Positions 1-8,759 are shown, numbered from the stretch's first letter. The stretch: 64,000 bases of DNA from Candidatus Sphingomonas colombiensis (GCA_029202845.1 CP119315.1:565501-629500); one strand, 5' to 3'. Notes: generated from the sequence alone by a model not told the origin. Numbers and translations: made by a program.

Positions 1-1438
1 GAAACACGACGCGGCTGCCGCCTTCGAACAGCACGCGGACGCCCTGCCGCTCGCTGACCGAGCCATCGACCGGATCGTGATAGGCAAAATCATCCGCCGC
101 CGCGACGGTGAGCGGGCCGAAAGCGCGGCCGGGAAGGCGGACGCTCGCGGCACGCAATTCGACCATCAGCGCATTGGCGTGTGAACTTTCGATCGCTTCA
201 TAATCGTGCCGCGCATAATAATTGCGGCCGAAGCGCGCCCAGTGATCGTGCGCGATCCGCGCCACGGACTTGCCCGTGACGGCGAGAATGTTGAGCCACA
301 ACAGCACCGCCCACAGCCCGTCCTTTTCGCGGACATGATCCGATCCGGTGCCCGCGCTTTCCTCGCCACAGATCGTCGCCATCCCGGCATCGAGCAGATT
401 TCCGAAGAACTTCCAGCCGGTTGGCGTCTCGAACGCAGGCACGCCGAGCGCCGCCGCGACGCGATCGGCCGCCGCGCTGGTCGGCATCGAGCGCGCAATC
501 CCCTTCAGCCCATGGGCATAGCCCGGCGCGAGATGCGCATTGGCGGCGAGCATCGCGAGACTATCGGACGGGGTGATGAAAATACCGCGTCCGATGATGA
601 GGTTACGATCGCCATCGCCGTCAGACGCCGCGCCGAAATCGGAGGCATCGGGCGCCATCATCAGATCATAAAGCGCGCGCGCATGGACCAGATTGGGATC
701 GGGATGGTGGCCGCCGAAATCCTCCAGCGGTGTTCCATTCAACACCGTCCCCGGCGCGAACCCCAATCTTCGTTCAAGAATTTCAATCGCATAAGGCCCG
801 GTCACCGCGCTCATCGCATCGAACTTCATGCTGAGCCCGGCGCCACGGATCGCGGCGAAATCGAACAAGCGCTCCATCATGTCGGCATAGTCGGCGACTG
901 GGTCGATCACCTCGACCTCGAGGCCGGCGAGTGTGGAAATTCCCGGTGTGTCGATATCCACAGCCGGTACGTTCACGATACGAAAGGTGTCGATCGCGGC
1001 GCTTCTGTGGAAAATCGCCTCGGTGATTTTCTCCGGCGCGGGGCCGCCGTTGGCGACATTGTACTTGATCCCGAAATCCTCATCCGGGCCACCGGGATTG
1101 TGGCTGGCGGACAGGATCAGCCCACCGATCGCGCCGCGCTTGCGGATCAGATGCGAGGCGGCGGGCGTCGAGAGGATACCCCCCTGCCCCACCACGACCC
1201 GGCCGAAGCCATTGGCCGCCGCCATGCGGATCGCCGTGGCCGTAACCTCACGGTTGAGGAACCGGCCGTCGCCGCCGATCACCAGCGTCGCGCCCTGCTT
1301 CCCCTCCACCACGTCGAACACCGACTGGATGAAATTCTCCGCATAATGCGGCTGCTGAAAGACGCGGACCTTCTTGCGCAGGCCGGAGGTGCCCGGCTGC
1401 TGATCAGGATAAGGCGTGGTGGCGACGGTTTCGATCAT
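1..1438 (-). CDS. pgm: Phosphoglucomutase (alpha-D-glucose-phosphate-specific), 3' end cut by window edge
   Basis: Interconverts glucose 1-phosphate and glucose 6-phosphate in the cytoplasm, linking glycolysis to nucleotide-sugar and polysaccharide synthesis. Translation of the minus strand from the ATG at 1438 begins MIETVATTPYPDQQPGTSGL, the N-terminus typical of the PGM1-type enzymes. It carries the phosphoserine loop SASHNPGG, the metal loop DGDGDRN and the sugar-binding CGEESAG. About 479 codons are visible against roughly 545 in the family, so only the C-terminal part is missing, beyond base 1. The frame has no stop within the window. The gene lies downstream of the suf operon on the same strand with a gap of about 50 bases, so read-through is possible. 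Confidence 0.93.
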   Translation of the reverse strand, partial: MIETVATTPYPDQQPGTSGLRKKVRVFQQPHYAENFIQSVFDVVEGKQGATLVIGGDGRFLNREVTATAIRMAAANGFGRVVVGQGGILSTPAASHLIRKRGAIGGLILSASHNPGGPDEDFGIKYNVANGGPAPEKITEAIFHRSAAIDTFRIVNVPAVDIDTPGISTLAGLEVEVIDPVADYADMMERLFDFAAIRGAGLSMKFDAMSAVTGPYAIEILERRLGFAPGTVLNGTPLEDFGGHHPDPNLVHARALYDLMMAPDASDFGAASDGDGDRNLIIGRGIFITPSDSLAMLAANAHLAPGYAHGLKGIARSMPTSAAADRVAAALGVPAFETPTGWKFFGNLLDAGMATICGEESAGTGSDHVREKDGLWAVLLWLNILAVTGKSVARIAHDHWARFGRNYYARHDYEAIESSHANALMVELRAASVRLPGRAFGPLTVAAADDFAYHDPVDGSVSERQGVRVLFEGGSRVVF

Positions 1439-1486
1439 GCCGGCTTGAAGCATGCCGGGGTCGCCCCCGGCAAGCGCCGACGCGCA

Positions 1487-1843
1487 TCAGACGGTGAAGC
1501 TTTCCCCGCAGCCGCACGCGCCCTTGGCATTGGGATTGTTGAAGACGAAGCCCGCGGCGAAATCGTCTTCCACCCAATCCATCGTCGAGCCGATCAGATA
1601 GAGGATCGACCCGCCATCGACATAGAGCGTGCCGCCCGGCGTTTCGATCTTCTCGTCGAACGCCACCGCCTCGCTGACATAATCGACCGAATAGGCGAGG
1701 CCCGAGCAGCCGCGACGCGGGGTGGAGAGCTTGACGCCGATCGCCCCTTGCGGCGCTTTGGCCATCAGCGCGGCGATCCGCACCTCTGCTGTCGGCGTGA
1801 GGATGAGCGCGGCAGGGCGCACACGGGCCTTCACCTCGCTCAT
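1487..1843 (-). CDS. sufA: A-type Fe-S carrier of the SUF system
   Basis: HesB/IscA/SufA-family carrier that receives clusters from the SufBCD scaffold and passes them to apo-proteins. The three ligand cysteines are present, one in RRGCSGLAY and two in the C-terminal CGCGESF. At 118 residues it has normal length. I chose the ATG at 1843, which overlaps the TGA of the preceding gene by one base (TGATG). An in-frame GTG at 1846 is the alternative. It is the last gene of the operon. SufA versus ErpA/IscA is assigned from context. Confidence 0.93.
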   Translation of the reverse strand: MSEVKARVRPAALILTPTAEVRIAALMAKAPQGAIGVKLSTPRRGCSGLAYSVDYVSEAVAFDEKIETPGGTLYVDGGSILYLIGSTMDWVEDDFAAGFVFNNPNAKGACGCGESFTV

Positions 1844-2313
1844 CACAACATCCCCAGCTCGAGCCGCGCCTCATCCGACATCTTGGCCGGATCCCATGGC
1901 GGATCCCAGACAAGGTTCACATCGGTGAAGGCGATGCCGGGCACCGCGCTGACCCGCATCTCCACCTCGCCGGGCATTGATTCCGCCACCGGGCAATGCG
2001 GCGTGGTGAGCGTCATGGTGACGACGGCATGGCCATCGTCAGTAACCTCGACGCCATAGATCAGCCCGAGATCATAGATGTTCACCGGGATTTCGGGATC
2101 ATAGATTTCCTTCAGCGCATCGAGCACCGCCTCGTAAAGCGCGCCACCCGGCTCGCCCGCAGCGGCGGCGGCCGGCTTTTGCGCGAGGAAGCCGGAGAGA
2201 TAATCGCGCTTGCGCTCGAACGTCTCGCTTACCGTTTCCTGCGCATCCTCAACACGCGCGCGGGGCGGCGACGCCACTGCGTCCACTTCCTCGATGCGGA
2301 TCGGGTCGTTCAT
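1843..2313 (-). CDS. sufT: SUF-associated DUF59/MIP18 protein (SufT-type)
   Basis: 156 residues: a variable, proline/alanine-rich N-terminus of about 55 residues, then a DUF59 domain with the family core YDPEIPVNIYDLGLIYGVEV and the single cysteine in TTPHCPVAE. Proteins of this family help mature Fe-S proteins, but the biochemical step is not settled. Its start overlaps the sufS stop by four bases (ATGA), and its stop touches sufA, so the three are translationally coupled. The symbol follows operon context; alternative names are PaaD-like or DUF59 protein. Confidence 0.88.
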   Translation of the reverse strand: MNDPIRIEEVDAVASPPRARVEDAQETVSETFERKRDYLSGFLAQKPAAAAAGEPGGALYEAVLDALKEIYDPEIPVNIYDLGLIYGVEVTDDGHAVVTMTLTTPHCPVAESMPGEVEMRVSAVPGIAFTDVNLVWDPPWDPAKMSDEARLELGML

Positions 2314-3524
2314 CCGAAAATCCTCGTCACTCGCTCGATACCCTTCACCAGCGCTTCGATATCCGCCGCGCCATTATACACGCCGAAGCTGGCACGCGCC
2401 GTCGCCTCCACGCCCAGCGCCTCCATCAGCGGCTGCGCGCAATGGTGGCCGGCGCGGATCGCCACACCCGCTTCATCCAATATGGTGCCGACATCGTGCG
2501 GATGCACCCCATCGACCGTGAAGGAGACGATCCCGGCCGATTCCGCCGGCCCGAACAGCCGCACCGAATTGAGCTGCATCAGCCGCGCACGCGCCTCGGC
2601 GACCAGCGCCGCCTCATGCGCGTGGATGCGATCCAGCCCAAGCCCGGCGACATAATCAATCGCGGCGTGAAGCCCGATCACCCCGATGATATGCGGCGTC
2701 CCCGCCTCGAACCGCGCGGGCGGCGGGGCATAAGTGGTCTTGGCGAAGGTCACGCGATCGATCATCGCGCCGCCGCCATGCCATGGCGGCATCGCATCGA
2801 GCAGCTCGGCACGCGCCCACAACACGCCGATCCCGGTTGGGCCGTAGAGCTTGTGCCCGGAAAAGACGTAGAAATCGCAATCGAGCGCCGCGACGTCCAC
2901 CGTCAGGCGCGCCACCGCCTGGCACCCGTCGATCAGGATCTTCGCGCCGACACCATGCGCCAGATCGGCGGCGCGGCGCGCATCGAGCACCGAGCCGAGC
3001 ACGTTCGAGACATGCGCCAGCGCGACCAGCTTATGCTCCGGCCGCAACATCGCCGCCATCGCGTCCAGATCGATGCGGTGATCGGCGGTGAGCGGGACAA
3101 CGTCGATCGCCGCGCCGACGCGCTCCGCCACCATCTGCCACGGCACGATATTGGAATGATGCTCAAGCTGGCTGAGCAGGATGCGGTCGCCCGCCTTGAG
3201 CTGATTGGCGGCCCAGCATTGCGCGACGAGATTGATCCCCTCCGTCGCGCCGCGCACGAAGATGCATTCGTCCGGCTGGCCACCGATGAATTCCGCCACC
3301 CGCCGCCGCGCCGCCTCAAACGCAAGCGTCATGTCGGCGGAACGCTGATAGACGCCGCGATGCACCGTGGCGTAGGTTTCGCCATAGCCGCGCGCGATCG
3401 CATCGACCACGACCTGCGGCTTCTGCGCGGTCGCGGCGGTATCGAGATACGCCCAACCGGCGGGGATTGCGGGGAAATCCGCCACCACGTCGAGCAGGCG
3501 TTCAGCGGCGGCGAGCGTCGTCAT
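2310..3524 (-). CDS. sufS: Cysteine desulfurase, SufS type
   Basis: PLP enzyme that takes sulfur from L-cysteine and supplies persulfide to the SufBCD scaffold. Visible marks are the PLP-lysine motif SGHKLYGPTG, the upstream EHHSNIVPW segment and the active-site cysteine in RAGHHCAQP, in the short loop expected of the type II (SufS) class. I chose the ATG at 3524 because it overlaps the sufD stop as ATGA, giving 404 residues. A further in-frame ATG at 3542 would add six residues inside sufD. No SufE or SufU partner is visible in this window. Confidence 0.94.
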   Translation of the reverse strand: MTTLAAAERLLDVVADFPAIPAGWAYLDTAATAQKPQVVVDAIARGYGETYATVHRGVYQRSADMTLAFEAARRRVAEFIGGQPDECIFVRGATEGINLVAQCWAANQLKAGDRILLSQLEHHSNIVPWQMVAERVGAAIDVVPLTADHRIDLDAMAAMLRPEHKLVALAHVSNVLGSVLDARRAADLAHGVGAKILIDGCQAVARLTVDVAALDCDFYVFSGHKLYGPTGIGVLWARAELLDAMPPWHGGGAMIDRVTFAKTTYAPPPARFEAGTPHIIGVIGLHAAIDYVAGLGLDRIHAHEAALVAEARARLMQLNSVRLFGPAESAGIVSFTVDGVHPHDVGTILDEAGVAIRAGHHCAQPLMEALGVEATARASFGVYNGAADIEALVKGIERVTRIFG

Positions 3525-4594
3525 AGCGCCGCGTCCAGCCATGCATCGGCGTCCGCCGCGAACACGTCGCGCACCGCATCATGCCCGATCCGATCGAGCG
3601 CGTCGGCGACGAAGGCGTGGGTCAGCAATGCCTCCGCGCGGGCCGGGGCGATGCCACGGCTCTGCATGTAGAACAGCGCGCGCGCATCGAGTTCGCCGAC
3701 CGTCGCGCCATGCGCGCATTTCACGTCGTCCGCGAAAATCTCCAGCTCGGGCTTGAGGTTCACGGTCGCGGTGCGATCGAGCAGCAGCCCGCGCAGGCTC
3801 TGCACGCCATCGGTTTTCTGCGCGTGGCGCGCGACATCGACCCGCGCGGCGAGGCTCGTCTGGCTGCGATCGGCGGCGACCGCGCGCCAGGTCTGGTTGC
3901 TGGCGCCGTTGGGGGCGACATGGCGAACGGAGACGGCGCATTCCTGCCGCTGCTCGTCACGCGTCAGCAGCGCGCCGCCGTAATCGACGAACGCGCCGTC
4001 GCCGGCCAGCGTCAGTTCCGCGTCGATCCGGCTGCTCTGCCCGCCGACGCCGAGGAAGATGGTGACGAGGCTCGCCGCCGTCGCGACGCGGGTTTCCTCA
4101 CGCAGCGAAACGAAGCCCGCCGACTGGAGCAGCCGCACCGAGCGCATCAGCCGCGCGCCCGTGCCGAGCGAAACGCGGGTGAAGCAATTCGCCCAGCCCG
4201 CGCCGACGAAGGTTTCCACCACCTCCGCCACCGCATCGTCGGCCAGCACGATCTCTGCCGGCAGATGGCTTTCGCCGCCTGTCGCGACATGGATGATCTG
4301 CACCGGGTCCGCCGCCGCCTCGGCATCGAGCCGCAGCGCCCAGCCCTTGCCGGTCGCGCGGCGGCCGAGCGGGTGCGTGCCCGCGTCGATCTCCGCAAGC
4401 ACGACGCGGCGCAGCGTGCTGCGCGCCTCATCCAGCACGCCATCGACGAACAGCAGGCGCGCGCCGCGCAGATCGAGGAAATCGGCCTCGGGTGCTGCCA
4501 CCGGCGCGAGCGTCGCGGCATTCGCCAGCGCCCCGAGATCGGCCCAGCGCCACGCCTCCTCGCGGGGGGAAGGAAGATCGAGCACGGCGCTCAT
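3521..4594 (-). CDS. sufD: Fe-S scaffold subunit SufD
   Basis: SufD pairs with SufB and the ATPase SufC in the scaffold on which clusters are built. The C-terminal half holds the conserved beta-helix core, with the stretch LKPELEIFADDVKCAHGATV and the later YMQSRGI segment seen across SufB/SufD proteins. At 357 residues it is shorter than E. coli SufD (about 423), as is common in this group, because the N-terminal helical part is reduced. The ATG overlaps the sufC stop by one base (TAATG). Confidence 0.93.
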   Translation of the reverse strand: MSAVLDLPSPREEAWRWADLGALANAATLAPVAAPEADFLDLRGARLLFVDGVLDEARSTLRRVVLAEIDAGTHPLGRRATGKGWALRLDAEAAADPVQIIHVATGGESHLPAEIVLADDAVAEVVETFVGAGWANCFTRVSLGTGARLMRSVRLLQSAGFVSLREETRVATAASLVTIFLGVGGQSSRIDAELTLAGDGAFVDYGGALLTRDEQRQECAVSVRHVAPNGASNQTWRAVAADRSQTSLAARVDVARHAQKTDGVQSLRGLLLDRTATVNLKPELEIFADDVKCAHGATVGELDARALFYMQSRGIAPARAEALLTHAFVADALDRIGHDAVRDVFAADADAWLDAAL

Positions 4595-5337
4595 TACGCC
4601 GCCACCTCCACATAGCCTTCGCGTTCGAGCTGCAACGCCAGCTCCGGCCCGCCGGTACGCGTGATGCGGCCGTCATCGAGGACGTGGACGAAATCGGGCT
4701 TCACGTAATCGAGCAGCCGCTGATAATGGGTGATGAGCAGCACCGCCTTGTCAGCGTGCCGCATGATGCGGTTGATGCCATCGCCAACGATGCGCAGCGC
4801 ATCGATATCGAGGCCGCTGTCGGTCTCGTCGAGGATCGCGAACTTGGGCGCGATGACGCCCATCTGCACCATCTCGTTGCGCTTCTTCTCGCCGCCGGAA
4901 AAGCCGACGTTGACCGGACGCTTGAGCATCTCGGCATCCATTTCGAGCTGCTTCGCCTGTTCGCGGGCGAGCTTCAGGAACTCGCCGCCCGACAGCGGCT
5001 TTTCGCCGCGCGCGTGGCGCTGGGCGTTGAGGCTCTCGCGCAGGAACTGGACGTTCGACACGCCCGGAATCTCGACCGGATACTGGAAACCGAGGAACAG
5101 CCCGGCGGCGGCGCGCTCATGCGGCTCGAGTTCGAGCAGATCCTGCCCGTCGAACGTCACCGAGCCTTCCGTCACCTCATAGCCGGGGCGGCCGCCGAGA
5201 ACATAACCCAGCGTCGACTTACCCGCGCCGTTCGGCCCCATGATCGCATGGATTTCGCCCGCGTTGACGCTGAGCGTCAGCCCCTTGAGGATCGGCTTGC
5301 CGTCGACTTCGGCGTGGAGGTTTTCAATCTTCAACAT
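4594..5337 (-). CDS. sufC: Fe-S assembly ATPase SufC
   Basis: ABC-type ATPase that drives conformational change of SufB-SufD. Walker A is GPNGAGKST (about residues 34-42), the signature is FSGGEKKRNE, and Walker B is FAILDETDSGLD, where the ETDSGLD form is characteristic of SufC. A 34-base gap separates it from the small gene upstream, and it abuts sufD. The 247-residue length is normal. Confidence 0.96.
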   Translation of the reverse strand: MLKIENLHAEVDGKPILKGLTLSVNAGEIHAIMGPNGAGKSTLGYVLGGRPGYEVTEGSVTFDGQDLLELEPHERAAAGLFLGFQYPVEIPGVSNVQFLRESLNAQRHARGEKPLSGGEFLKLAREQAKQLEMDAEMLKRPVNVGFSGGEKKRNEMVQMGVIAPKFAILDETDSGLDIDALRIVGDGINRIMRHADKAVLLITHYQRLLDYVKPDFVHVLDDGRITRTGGPELALQLEREGYVEVAA

Positions 5338-5371
5338 GCACTGCTTCTTTCAATTCCTGTATCGCGGCGGC

Positions 5372-5662
5372 TCATTGCCTGTCCCGCCCCCGCACGAACG
5401 CGGCCACCTTCACCTCTACGCAATTGGCCAGCGGCTCGGCCTGCGTCACGCCGCCGTCGAAACAGGCGACGGTCGCATCGCATGCCACGCGGTCGATATC
5501 GGCATCGCCGCTCGACACGCGCGCCTGGCACCCCTGCACCTTGCCGCCCTCCACCTGCGTCGCGATCCGCAGCCGCTTGAGCGCGGCCACGACGACATCG
5601 TGCTGCGCGGGCGGCGGCGCATCCTGAACACTGGCGAGAAGCAACATCGCCGCGAGGATCAC
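5372..5662 (-). CDS. Small exported cysteine-containing protein inside the suf operon
   Basis: 96 residues with no recognised domain. The N-terminus (MILAAMLLLASVQDAPPPAQ) reads as a short signal peptide with likely cleavage after the ASVQ region. The mature part has four cysteines, in QGCQA, VACDA, VACFD and ANCVE, which suggests two disulfides or a metal site in the periplasm. The start is a GTG overlapping the sufB stop as GTGA; a second possible start is the ATG at 5647. Coupling to sufB and position before sufC argue for a real gene despite its size. The role is unknown, and an exported product within a cytosolic Fe-S operon is unexpected. Confidence 0.7.
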   Translation of the reverse strand: MILAAMLLLASVQDAPPPAQHDVVVAALKRLRIATQVEGGKVQGCQARVSSGDADIDRVACDATVACFDGGVTQAEPLANCVEVKVAAFVRGRDRQ

Positions 5663-7122
5663 CCGACGCTCCCCTCAAGGCTGATGCCGAGCAGCTTCTG
5701 CGCCTCGACCGCGAATTCCATCGGGAGCTGCTGGAGCACCTCGCGCGCGAAGCCGTTGACGATCAGCGCGACCGCCGCCTCCTGATCGAGCCCGCGCGAC
5801 ATGGCGTAGAACAGCTGATCCTCGCTGATCTTGCTGGTCGTCGCCTCATGCTCGATCTGCGCCGATGGGTTGCGCACCTCGATATAGGGCACGGTATGCG
5901 CGCCGCACTGATCGCCGAGCAGCAGGCTGTCGCATTGCGTGAAGTTGCGCACGCCCTCGGCCGTCGGGGCGACGCGGACGAGCCCGCGATAGGTGTTGTC
6001 CGAATGCCCGGCGCTGATCCCCTTCGACACGATGGTCGAGCGGCTGTTCTTGCCGAGGTGAATCATCTTGGTGCCGGTATCGGCCTGTTGCCGGTTGTTC
6101 GTCACCGCGACGGAATAAAACTCGCCGACGCTGTTCTCGCCCGCCAGCACGCAGCTTGGATATTTCCAGGTGATCGCGGAGCCGGTTTCCACCTGCGTCC
6201 AGCTGACCTTGCTGTTCTTGCCCTGACACAAAGCGCGCTTGGTGACGAAATTGTAGATGCCGCCGACGCCGTTTTCATCGCCGGGATACCAATTCTGCAC
6301 GGTGGAATATTTGATTTCGGCATCGTCGAGCGCAACCAGCTCGACCACGGCGGCGTGGAGTTGGTTCTCATCGCGCATCGGCGCGGTGCAGCCTTCGAGA
6401 TAGGACACATAGGCGCCCTTGTCCGCGACGATCAGGGTGCGCTCGAACTGGCCGGTATTCTCCGCATTGATGCGGAAATAGGTCGACAGCTCCATCGGGC
6501 AGCGCACGCCCTCTGGAATGTAGACGAACGTGCCATCGGAAAAGACCGCGCTGTTCAAGGTCGCGAAGTAATTATCGTGCTGCGGCACGACCTTGCCGAG
6601 CCACTTCTTCACCAGATCGGGATATTCGCGGATCGCCTCGCTGATCGACAGGAAGATCACCCCCGCCGCCTTCAGCTCCTCGCGGAAAGTCGTCGCGACG
6701 GACACGCTGTCGAACACCGCATCGACCGCGACCTTGCGCGCGCCCTCCACACCGGCGAGCACCTTCTGCTCCTCAAGCGGAATGCCGAGCTTTTCATAGG
6801 TGCGGCGGATTTCCGGATCGAGTTCGTCGAGCGAGCTTATCGTCTTCTTCTGCTTCGGCTCGGCGTAGTAATAAGCATCCTGATAATCGATCGGCGGGAT
6901 GTTGAGCTTGGCCCATTCGGGGCTCTCCATCTCAAGCCATTTGGCATAGGCCTTCAGCCGCCAGTCGAGCATCCATTGCGGCTCGCCCTTCTTGGCGGAG
7001 ATATAACGCACCGTATCTTCGGACAGGCCCTTGGGCGCGAAATCCTGCTCGATATCGGTGGCGAAACCCCATTCATATTTCTTCGAGACGGCAGCGAGCG
7101 CCTCGGCATTCTTGGTGGCCAT
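5659..7122 (-). CDS. sufB: Fe-S scaffold subunit SufB
   Basis: Core scaffold protein on which the Fe-S cluster is assembled. The 487-residue product begins MATKNAEALAAVSKKYEWGF and contains conserved SufB stretches such as YLEGCTAPMRDENQLHAAVV and TKRALCQGKNSKVSWTQVE, and the C-terminal AMSRGLDQEAAVALIVNGF. The frame is open for another 44 codons upstream, but the ATG at 7122 overlaps the regulator's stop (TAATG) and matches family N-termini, so it is preferred. Confidence 0.96.
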   Translation of the reverse strand: MATKNAEALAAVSKKYEWGFATDIEQDFAPKGLSEDTVRYISAKKGEPQWMLDWRLKAYAKWLEMESPEWAKLNIPPIDYQDAYYYAEPKQKKTISSLDELDPEIRRTYEKLGIPLEEQKVLAGVEGARKVAVDAVFDSVSVATTFREELKAAGVIFLSISEAIREYPDLVKKWLGKVVPQHDNYFATLNSAVFSDGTFVYIPEGVRCPMELSTYFRINAENTGQFERTLIVADKGAYVSYLEGCTAPMRDENQLHAAVVELVALDDAEIKYSTVQNWYPGDENGVGGIYNFVTKRALCQGKNSKVSWTQVETGSAITWKYPSCVLAGENSVGEFYSVAVTNNRQQADTGTKMIHLGKNSRSTIVSKGISAGHSDNTYRGLVRVAPTAEGVRNFTQCDSLLLGDQCGAHTVPYIEVRNPSAQIEHEATTSKISEDQLFYAMSRGLDQEAAVALIVNGFAREVLQQLPMEFAVEAQKLLGISLEGSVG

Positions 7123-7571
7123 TACGCCATCACCTCCTGATGCGCCGCCGGTTCGCCCGACAGCGGCGTCGCGGCGAGATGCGCCAGCGTCACCCCGGCG
7201 AGCGCGCCGCGCACCGCGTTGTTCACGACATTCCAATGCGGCTTCACGCGGCAATTCCCTTCAATGGCGCACTCATGATCGCCCGCGTCGACGCACGACG
7301 TGAGCGCGATCGGCCCTTCCACCGCTTCGACGATATCGGCAAGGCTGATCGTCGCCGGTGGACGCGAGAGCCGGAAACCGCCACCGGTGCCACGCGCGCT
7401 TTCGATCAGCCCTGCGGCGGAAAGCCGGCTGACCAGTTTCTGCGCGGTGGGCAACGGCACGCCCGTCTCTTCCGCCAGCATGGTCGCGTTGAGACGCCCC
7501 GCCCCGCCGCAATGGCGCGCGGCAGCGGACATCAGGACGACCGCATAATCGGCAAGGCTCGACAGGCGCAT
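7122..7571 (-). CDS. sufR: Rrf2-family regulator of the suf operon (SufR/IscR-like)
   Basis: 149 residues. An N-terminal winged helix (MRLSSLADYAVVLMSAAARH, recognition helix near LPTAQKLVSRLSAAGLI) is followed by a cysteine cluster with spacing C-x7-C-x5-C in SCVDAGDHECAIEGNCRVK. In Rrf2 proteins such a cluster binds [2Fe-2S] or [4Fe-4S] and lets the protein sense Fe-S status. As first gene of the operon it probably represses or tunes it. The nearby palindrome at 7588-7614 is the obvious operator candidate. There is no strong Shine-Dalgarno upstream, so a short or leaderless mRNA is possible. The symbol is by function; the family name in sphingomonads is usually just Rrf2. Confidence 0.9.
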   Translation of the reverse strand: MRLSSLADYAVVLMSAAARHCGGAGRLNATMLAEETGVPLPTAQKLVSRLSAAGLIESARGTGGGFRLSRPPATISLADIVEAVEGPIALTSCVDAGDHECAIEGNCRVKPHWNVVNNAVRGALAGVTLAHLAATPLSGEPAAHQEVMA

Positions 7572-7587
7572 GACTTTAAGGTTTCGA

Positions 7588-7614
7588 CCAATCGGATTGA
7601 TTCGTTCCGATTGG
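7588..7614. promoter_or_regulatory. Perfect 9-bp palindrome upstream of suf operon (putative operator)
   Basis: Arms CCAATCGGA (7588-7596) and TCCGATTGG (7606-7614) are exact inverted copies around a 9-base spacer. The element lies 17 bases upstream of the regulator's start codon, where it would cover the promoter or early transcribed region. Position and symmetry fit binding by a dimeric Rrf2 protein. The arms differ from the published E. coli IscR boxes. Confidence 0.6.
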
Positions 7615-7786
7615 GCAGATGGTCGCGTTGGCCCGGGAAATCAAGCGCGGGGCGGCGAATGGCGCGGATGGATGAGCCGGCGGCGCGTTATTGGCCGGGC
7701 CAGCAGCGGCGATAGTGTTTGGGCGACCTTCAGGGAAGGATGGTTGCGACATGGCCGAGCCCGCTCGTCGAGGGGTGCCAACGCCC

Positions 7787-7803
7787 ACTCCGGCTTTGCC
7801 GGA
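7787..7803. terminator. Small hairpin downstream of the AraC-type gene
   Basis: CTCCGGC-TTT-GCCGGAG forms a 7-bp perfect stem with a 3-base loop, 16 bases beyond the stop of the AraC-type gene. There is no T-run on either strand, so intrinsic termination would be weak. The rest of 7615-7818 shows no gene with neighbour-like codon use. Confidence 0.3.
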
Positions 7804-7818
7804 GCGTCGCCGCGATGC

Positions 7819-8673
7819 CTAGGTCTCCGAAATGATCGGGTGCACCTGCCCGCCCAGCGCCAGCCGCTGCGACATGGTGAGCTGCGCGAGATGGCTCGGC
7901 TCGGTGCGGAGCTGGCGCGGGGTGAGGCCGGTGAATTGCTTCAATTCGCGGATCAGATGGGACTGGTCGTAAAATCCCTCGGCGATCAGCTCGTCGAGCG
8001 TCGTCGAACCCTGGGCCAGCGCCACCGCGGCGCGGAGCGCGCGATATTTGCGCGCGAGCAACTTGGGCGGCGCGCCATAAAGCGCGTTGCAGCGCCGCTC
8101 CACCTGACGGCGGGAAACGCCGCTATTCGTCACCAGATCGGCGACATCGGGCGAGGGGCTGCCCGCCAGCCATGCGTCGATCTGCCGCGCGAAGACCAGC
8201 GCCTCGGTATCCGCGCTGGCGATCGAGCCGCGCACGAAGGCGGCGGCGATCGCCACCTTGTCCTCGGTTCCCGTCGCGGCGCGCATCCGATCGCTGACCC
8301 GCCGCACCGATGTGCCGAAGAACGCCTCCCCGTCCAGCGCGCGGTTGAGCATGGTCGATGCGTCAATGCGCAGCAACGCCGCCCAGCCCGCCGGCTGCAA
8401 CCCCATGCCGATCACGTCGACCGGGCCTTCCGCGCGCGTCCGCATCGCGCCGCTGGTCGGCCCTACGATATGCACCTCACCGGCTGCCTGCACCGTTCCG
8501 TCGGGAAAAGAATAACTTGCGTCGCGGCGCGACAGACGGAACCGCAGCTGTGCATGATCCGCGCGCTCGACATCGTCGAAGAACGGCACATTCGCGCGGA
8601 AATGATAGAACAACGTAACATATGGCCGAAGATCCTCGGCTGGGACAACATAGTCCAGCTGAATGTCTGCCAC
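7819..8673 (-). CDS. AraC-family transcriptional regulator
   Basis: 284 residues. The N-terminal part resembles the sensor-like domain of AraC proteins that lack a classical cupin (LDYVVPAEDLRPYVTLFYHF). The C-terminal third has the paired helix-turn-helix of the family, with VADLVTNSGVSRRQVERRC and the second helix near LIAEGFYDQSHLIRELKQF followed by TGLTPRQLR. The target and ligand cannot be read from the sequence. The assigned start is GTG at 8673. Upstream, toward the terminator at 8721-8759, GCGATA is repeated three times and may be regulatory. Confidence 0.9.
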   Translation of the reverse strand: MADIQLDYVVPAEDLRPYVTLFYHFRANVPFFDDVERADHAQLRFRLSRRDASYSFPDGTVQAAGEVHIVGPTSGAMRTRAEGPVDVIGMGLQPAGWAALLRIDASTMLNRALDGEAFFGTSVRRVSDRMRAATGTEDKVAIAAAFVRGSIASADTEALVFARQIDAWLAGSPSPDVADLVTNSGVSRRQVERRCNALYGAPPKLLARKYRALRAAVALAQGSTTLDELIAEGFYDQSHLIRELKQFTGLTPRQLRTEPSHLAQLTMSQRLALGGQVHPIISET

Positions 8674-8720
8674 GTTACAATGCGCCCCGTTTTATCGCTC
8701 GATTCTATCGCATTATCGCT

Positions 8721-8759
8721 GAAAAGAAAAGCGGCCCGGCCGCACAAGCAGCCGGGCCG
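8721..8759 (-). terminator. Strong intrinsic terminator
   Basis: A perfect 9-bp GC-rich stem (8732-8740 with 8751-8759) and a 10-base loop are followed on the minus strand by CTTTTCTTTT. It lies one base past the stop of the 35-codon frame at 8761-8868 and about 185 bases beyond ggt, so it ends either the ggt transcript or a separate short RNA. Confidence 0.8.

Noticed and set aside
206..2059. Very long plus-strand open frame antisense to pgm, sufA and sufT
   Set aside because: It has no family similarity, is Arg/Ala-rich as expected for the mirror of GC-rich coding sequence, and overlaps three clearly recognised genes on the other strand.
7576..7788. 70-codon minus-strand frame upstream of the suf regulator
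   Set aside because: It would lie over the operator palindrome, has no ribosome site and reads as low-complexity translated spacer.
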